Of a stretch of DNA of 64,000 bases, positions 63,868 to 64,000 are shown one piece after another. A program made the position numbers and the translations under genes. Origin of the DNA: an uncultured Chlorobiaceae bacterium (GTDB lineage: Bacteria > Bacteroidota > Chlorobiia > Chlorobiales > Chlorobiaceae); the NCBI GenBank assembly GCA_903928225.1, contig CAIYPU010000055.1, positions 17,064-81,063 of the forward strand. Reading direction: 5' to 3'. The notes under the pieces were generated by a model that was not told where the DNA came from, did not search any database, and worked only from the letters and a program-made list of their open reading frames with translations. Every line of letters starts with the position of its first letter. Position 1 is the first letter of the stretch.

Positions 63868-64000
63868 ATGTTCAAGGAATTCAAGGAATTTGCCATGAAA
63901 GGCAACATGATCGATATGGCTGTCGGCATCATCATCGGCGGTGCATTCGGAAATGTCGTGACCGCACTTGTTTCACAGATCATGATGCCGCCCCTCGGCC
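63868..64000 (+). CDS. mscL: Large-conductance mechanosensitive channel MscL (3' end cut off by the window)
   Basis: The first 44 codons are present: [20 protein letters not shown], followed by the first membrane helix with [24 protein letters not shown], the classic MscL TM1 segment. Releases osmolytes under membrane tension. The rest lies outside the window. Confidence 0.92.
   Translation, partial: MFKEFKEFAMKGNMIDMAVGIIIGGAFGNVVTALVSQIMMPPLG

Noticed and set aside
63671..63898. A 75-codon plus-strand frame before mscL
   Set aside because: It overlaps the mscL start in another frame and has no ribosome site or family.

Overview
This 64 kb window most likely comes from a green sulfur bacterium (Chlorobi, family Chlorobiaceae). 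The reasons are: a short-chain dehydrogenase that reads like the Chlorobaculum tepidum sepiapterin reductase; a compact ilv-leu-cimA operon that makes isoleucine through citramalate; a two-domain phytol kinase / DUF92 protein that fits a chlorophyll-alcohol economy; and a Gram-negative envelope with Tol-Pal and TonB systems. The genus cannot be fixed from the sequence. Coding GC is moderate, and no rRNA or tRNA gene was seen.

Layout. 1-5.1 kb: end of a zinc-finger anti-sigma-like gene, an ArsR regulator, a repeat-filled 1.3 kb intergenic region, then hsp20 and dnaK. 5.1-12.2 kb (minus strand): the tol-pal envelope operon (tolQ, tolR, tolA, tolB, two tandem pal genes, cpoB), preceded by a VTE5-VTE6-like fusion membrane protein. 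12.4-23.9 kb: a branched-chain amino acid operon (ilvD, ilvB, ilvN, ilvC, leuB, leuA, leuC, leuD, cimA) with a possible Ile/Val/Leu-rich leader ORF in front and a strong terminator behind. 24-41 kb: housekeeping genes (radC, csp, sepiapterin reductase, yqeY, serS, metYX under a SAM-I riboswitch, rsmB, cytosine deaminase, xerD, a beta-CASP nuclease, a DEAD-box helicase, thpR, a Usp), with small families of short repeats.

42.2-51.1 kb is the most unusual block: a RiPP (ribosomally made, modified peptide) locus. It has one Nif11-type precursor with a Gly-Gly cleavage site and a 20-residue core carrying two cysteines, a divergent radical SAM/SPASM maturase, a HlyD-type adaptor, a C39 peptidase-ABC exporter, a second NHLM-type ABC exporter, and a membrane-anchored sensor with no output domain. 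A decayed ABC ATPase gene follows.

52-60 kb is a molybdate/tungstate-type uptake island: two TonB-dependent receptors, ModA, ModB, a tandem-TOBE (di-Mop) protein and ModC. Three ModE-like palindromes lie upstream of the two receptor genes, yet no ModE gene is visible here. 60-63.5 kb holds a small stress-type operon (exported coiled-coil protein, Usp, a tiny lipoprotein and a tiny membrane protein) divergent from a GAF-AAA-Fis sigma-54 activator. A sigma-54-like promoter and two palindromic upstream sites lie between them. The window ends inside mscL.

A recurring theme is possible sigma-54 control: -24/-12-like elements precede hsp20, the Usp operon and, more weakly, the RiPP precursor. All regulatory assignments are pattern-based and untested.
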